NCBI RefSeq assembly: GCF_022095675.1
Contig: NZ_JAHYSG010000145.1
Coordinates: 1-27,935 of the forward strand
Direction: 5' to 3'
Source of the DNA: Dactylosporangium sp. AC04546
GTDB lineage: Bacteria > Actinomycetota > Actinomycetes > Mycobacteriales > Micromonosporaceae
DNA length: 27,935 nucleotides
Shown here: positions 26,225 to 27,935 of the stretch, piece after piece
Layout: every line of letters starts with the position of its first letter
Numbering within the stretch: the stretch's first letter is position 1
Notes under the pieces: model-generated
Databases searched by the model: none
Told to the model about the DNA's origin: nothing
The model's input: the letters and a program-made list of their open reading frames with translations, nothing else
Position numbers and translations under genes: made by a program

Positions 26225-26893
26225 ATGACGGGCCAGTATCCGCCACCCCCGTACCAGGCCCCGTGTCAAGGGCCCGCGCCGGCCGGCGGTAAGGACCGGC
26301 GGGTCGTGATCGCGGTCGCCACCGTGGCCGGCGTGCTGGCGCTCATGTGCGTGGCCGGGATCGCCGGCGTGTTCTGGCTCCTCCGCGACGACGGCCCGTT
26401 GCTGCCCGGCTCGTCGGGCGACGACGCCATCCCGGGCGTCATCGACTACCGCACCGAGCACCCGGAGTGGCTCTCCCAGGACCACCGGCCGCAGGACGAG
26501 CAGATCGACTATCCGATGACCCCGCCCGCCGGCGGACCGCACCACCAGGTGTGGCAGCAGTGCAAGGGCGACATCTACGCCGAACCCATCGGCAGCGGCA
26601 ACGCCGTGCACAGCCTGGAGCACGGCGCGGTCTGGATCACCTACCAGCCGAGCCTGAGCCCGGCGGAGGTCGAGAAGCTCGCCGACCGGGTGCGGGGCAA
26701 CGACTACCTGCTGATGAGCCCGTTCCCGGGGCAGTCGTCGCCGGTGTCGCTGCAGGCCTGGGGCTACCAGCTGCGGGTGTCCTCGGCGGACGACGACCGC
26801 ATCGACGACTTCATCCGCAAGTACCGGCAGACGGCCAGCATGGAGCCCGGCGCGGCGTGCAGCACGGGCTCCACGGCGACCGGAAACGGCTGA
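26225..26893 (+). CDS. DUF3105-domain membrane protein
   Basis: A 222-residue protein. A short Pro-rich cytoplasmic start (about 1-24) is followed by one transmembrane helix (about 27-52) and an extracellular DUF3105 domain. That domain has the pattern YPMTPPAGGPHHQVWQ, then YAEPIGSGNAVHSLEHGAVW and ITYQP, with a conserved His cluster (HH, HSLEHG) that could bind metal. The family's function is not known. It is followed after 5 bases by a Septum_form lipoprotein gene, so the pair is probably co-transcribed and acts at the cell surface. Confidence 0.87.
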   Translation: MTGQYPPPPYQAPCQGPAPAGGKDRRVVIAVATVAGVLALMCVAGIAGVFWLLRDDGPLLPGSSGDDAIPGVIDYRTEHPEWLSQDHRPQDEQIDYPMTPPAGGPHHQVWQQCKGDIYAEPIGSGNAVHSLEHGAVWITYQPSLSPAEVEKLADRVRGNDYLLMSPFPGQSSPVSLQAWGYQLRVSSADDDRIDDFIRKYRQTASMEPGAACSTGSTATGNG

Positions 26894-26898
26894 GCGCC

Positions 26899-27804
26899 GT
26901 GCGCGCCCTCACCCTGGTGGCGGTGCTCCTGCTCGCCGGCTGCGCCAAGCCGGCCGGCACCGACGGCGACCTGGTGAACGGCTGGGCCGCCCAGCCCTCG
27001 GCGTCCTACACGGTGCCGGCCGTCGGCACCTGCGTGACCGGCGGCGGGATCAGCGCGTTCGAGCCGTCGGCGGCGCCGGTCACGACCGTCGACTGCGCGC
27101 AGGAGCACACCGCCGAGGTCGTCCTGGTCGGCACGTTCAGCGGGCCGGCCGCGGCGGCCGCCGCCCCGCCGGCCTGGGACAGCGACCCGAGCCGGGCCGC
27201 CTACGCCGAGTGCAGCAAGGCCGCGACCGCCTATGTGGGCGCCGACTGGCACACCGGGCGGCTGTTCCCCTGGTTCTCGCTGCCGAAGGAGGCGGCCTGG
27301 AAGGGCGGGGCCCGGCAGTACGTGTGCGGGCTGGCCGAGGCCGAGGACGATCTCTTCGCCCCCAAGGCACGCACCGGCAGCCTCAAGGACGGCCTGAAGG
27401 ATCCGAAGCCGCTCGCCCTCACCTGCGTGCGGCTGGACGGCAGCGACGTCTCGCCGGAGGGCTTCTACCGCACGGTCGAGGCCGTCACGCCGGTCGGCTG
27501 CACCGAGCCGCACGACACCGAGTTCGTCGGCACGTGGACCGCGGCGGCGGGCGCCTACCCGGACGCGAAACGGCTCAACGAGCTGGCCAGCGACGGCTGC
27601 TACGGCAAGATCGCGGCGTTCCTGGGCCTCTCGCAGCTCCAGCTGTACGAGCGGGGTGACGTCTACACGTTCTGGACCGGGCTGACCGCGAACCAGTGGA
27701 AGCTCGGCGACCGGGTCGCGCACTGCTTCCTCAACGTCTCGTCGAAGAGCAAGCTGACGGCCTCGTTGAAGGACCTGGGCACCAAGCCACTCCCGGCCGC
27801 CTAG
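26899..27804 (+). CDS. Lipoprotein with Septum_form domain
   Basis: A 301-residue exported protein. The N-terminus is a lipoprotein signal (VRALTLVAVLLLAGC, lipobox LLAGC with C15). The mature part has two similar halves of the Septum_form type. Each half holds a CV segment followed by a C-xx-xH motif: VDCAQEHTAEVVLVGTF in the first and VGCTEPHDTEFVGTW in the second. The domain name comes from a septum-formation link in actinobacteria, but its biochemical role is unknown. The GTG start lies 5 bases after the DUF3105 stop, probably translated by coupling. A long inverted repeat begins 10 bases after the stop. Confidence 0.83.
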   Translation: MRALTLVAVLLLAGCAKPAGTDGDLVNGWAAQPSASYTVPAVGTCVTGGGISAFEPSAAPVTTVDCAQEHTAEVVLVGTFSGPAAAAAAPPAWDSDPSRAAYAECSKAATAYVGADWHTGRLFPWFSLPKEAAWKGGARQYVCGLAEAEDDLFAPKARTGSLKDGLKDPKPLALTCVRLDGSDVSPEGFYRTVEAVTPVGCTEPHDTEFVGTWTAAAGAYPDAKRLNELASDGCYGKIAAFLGLSQLQLYERGDVYTFWTGLTANQWKLGDRVAHCFLNVSSKSKLTASLKDLGTKPLPAA

Positions 27805-27814
27805 CCCGCACCGC

Positions 27815-27897
27815 CCGCGCCGATCTTGGAGTTGTGGTCCCGGCTTTGTGTGGATATGTCGCATAAATCGGGCGCCACAACTCCAAGATCGGCGCGG
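27815..27897. repeat. 23-bp perfect inverted repeat with 37-nt loop (REP/MITE-like)
   Basis: Bases 27815-27837 are the exact reverse complement of 27875-27897. The arm core is GATCTTGGAGTTGTGG. The loop (27838-27874) is less GC-rich than its surroundings and contains TGTCGCATAAATC. It lies 10 bases after a stop codon, so it may terminate transcription. Its size and perfection also fit a dispersed REP- or MITE-like element. The remaining 38 bases to the end show nothing recognisable. Confidence 0.8.
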
Positions 27898-27935
27898 ATG
27901 GGGGCGGCCTACGGGCGGCGCGGCGGGCGGCGCGC

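Overview
The window is high-GC DNA with strong G/C third-position bias, GTG starts, short ATGA/GTGA gene overlaps and actinobacterial families (Septum_form lipoprotein, DUF3105, DUF2267, DUF6343-like, F420-type LLM oxidoreductase, MurL, an FKBP with an acidic Ser/Asp-rich tail). I infer a filamentous actinobacterium, most likely Micromonosporaceae. That placement rests on family content and style, not on a database match. No rRNA, tRNA, CRISPR, prophage or insertion sequence is visible, and no gene-free stretch exceeds 300 bases.

Left third (1-11.2 kb). The first 290 bases hold two related clusters of a 10-bp palindrome, TGATGCATCA, repeated every 14 bp. A minus-strand pair follows (PoxB-type thiamine-diphosphate enzyme and a small DUF6343-like membrane protein), then a DUF1444/YtpQ-like gene, and a minus-strand pair (membrane-anchored FKBP prolyl isomerase and a short-chain dehydrogenase). 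A tightly packed plus-strand operon encodes malate synthase, GlcD, GlcE, GlcF and a 57-residue zinc-ribbon protein. Together these can oxidise glycolate to glyoxylate and condense it with acetyl-CoA to malate.

Middle (11.2-17.5 kb). A TM2-domain protein with a Pro/Tyr/Gln repeat tail, a GntR/FCD regulator and a DUF2267 protein precede a stress operon: hsp20 - dnaK - cbpA (DnaJ-like, no zinc finger) - cbpM-like modulator - HdeD-like membrane protein. There is no grpE. A degenerate HspR-type inverted repeat lies in front of hsp20, and a perfect 12-bp GC hairpin separates dnaK from cbpA. The operon ends in a third array of the 14-bp phased palindrome and a GC hairpin.

Right (17.5-27.9 kb). A minus-strand operon reads allophanate hydrolase (atzF-like) - biuret hydrolase (biuH-like) - a second, divergent isochorismatase-fold paralogue - permease - AtzH/HpxZ-like protein. 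This is a pathway for importing a ureide nitrogen source and breaking it down through biuret and allophanate to ammonia and CO2. A 17-bp perfect inverted repeat abuts the atzF start codon and is the obvious operator candidate. Divergent from it are an unusual fusion of a polynucleotide-kinase-like P-loop domain with a luciferase-like F420/flavin oxidoreductase, and a MurL-type UDP-MurNAc-L-Ala-L-Glu epimerase. Then come a zinc-finger protein of unknown function, a DUF3105 membrane protein and a Septum_form lipoprotein. The window ends in a 23-bp perfect inverted repeat with a 37-nt loop.

The most unusual element is the 14-bp phased palindrome array. In the third array two neighbouring units have changed in a compensatory way and several spacers read as GNRA tetraloops, which points to paired RNA (or single-stranded DNA) hairpins rather than simple protein-binding sites.
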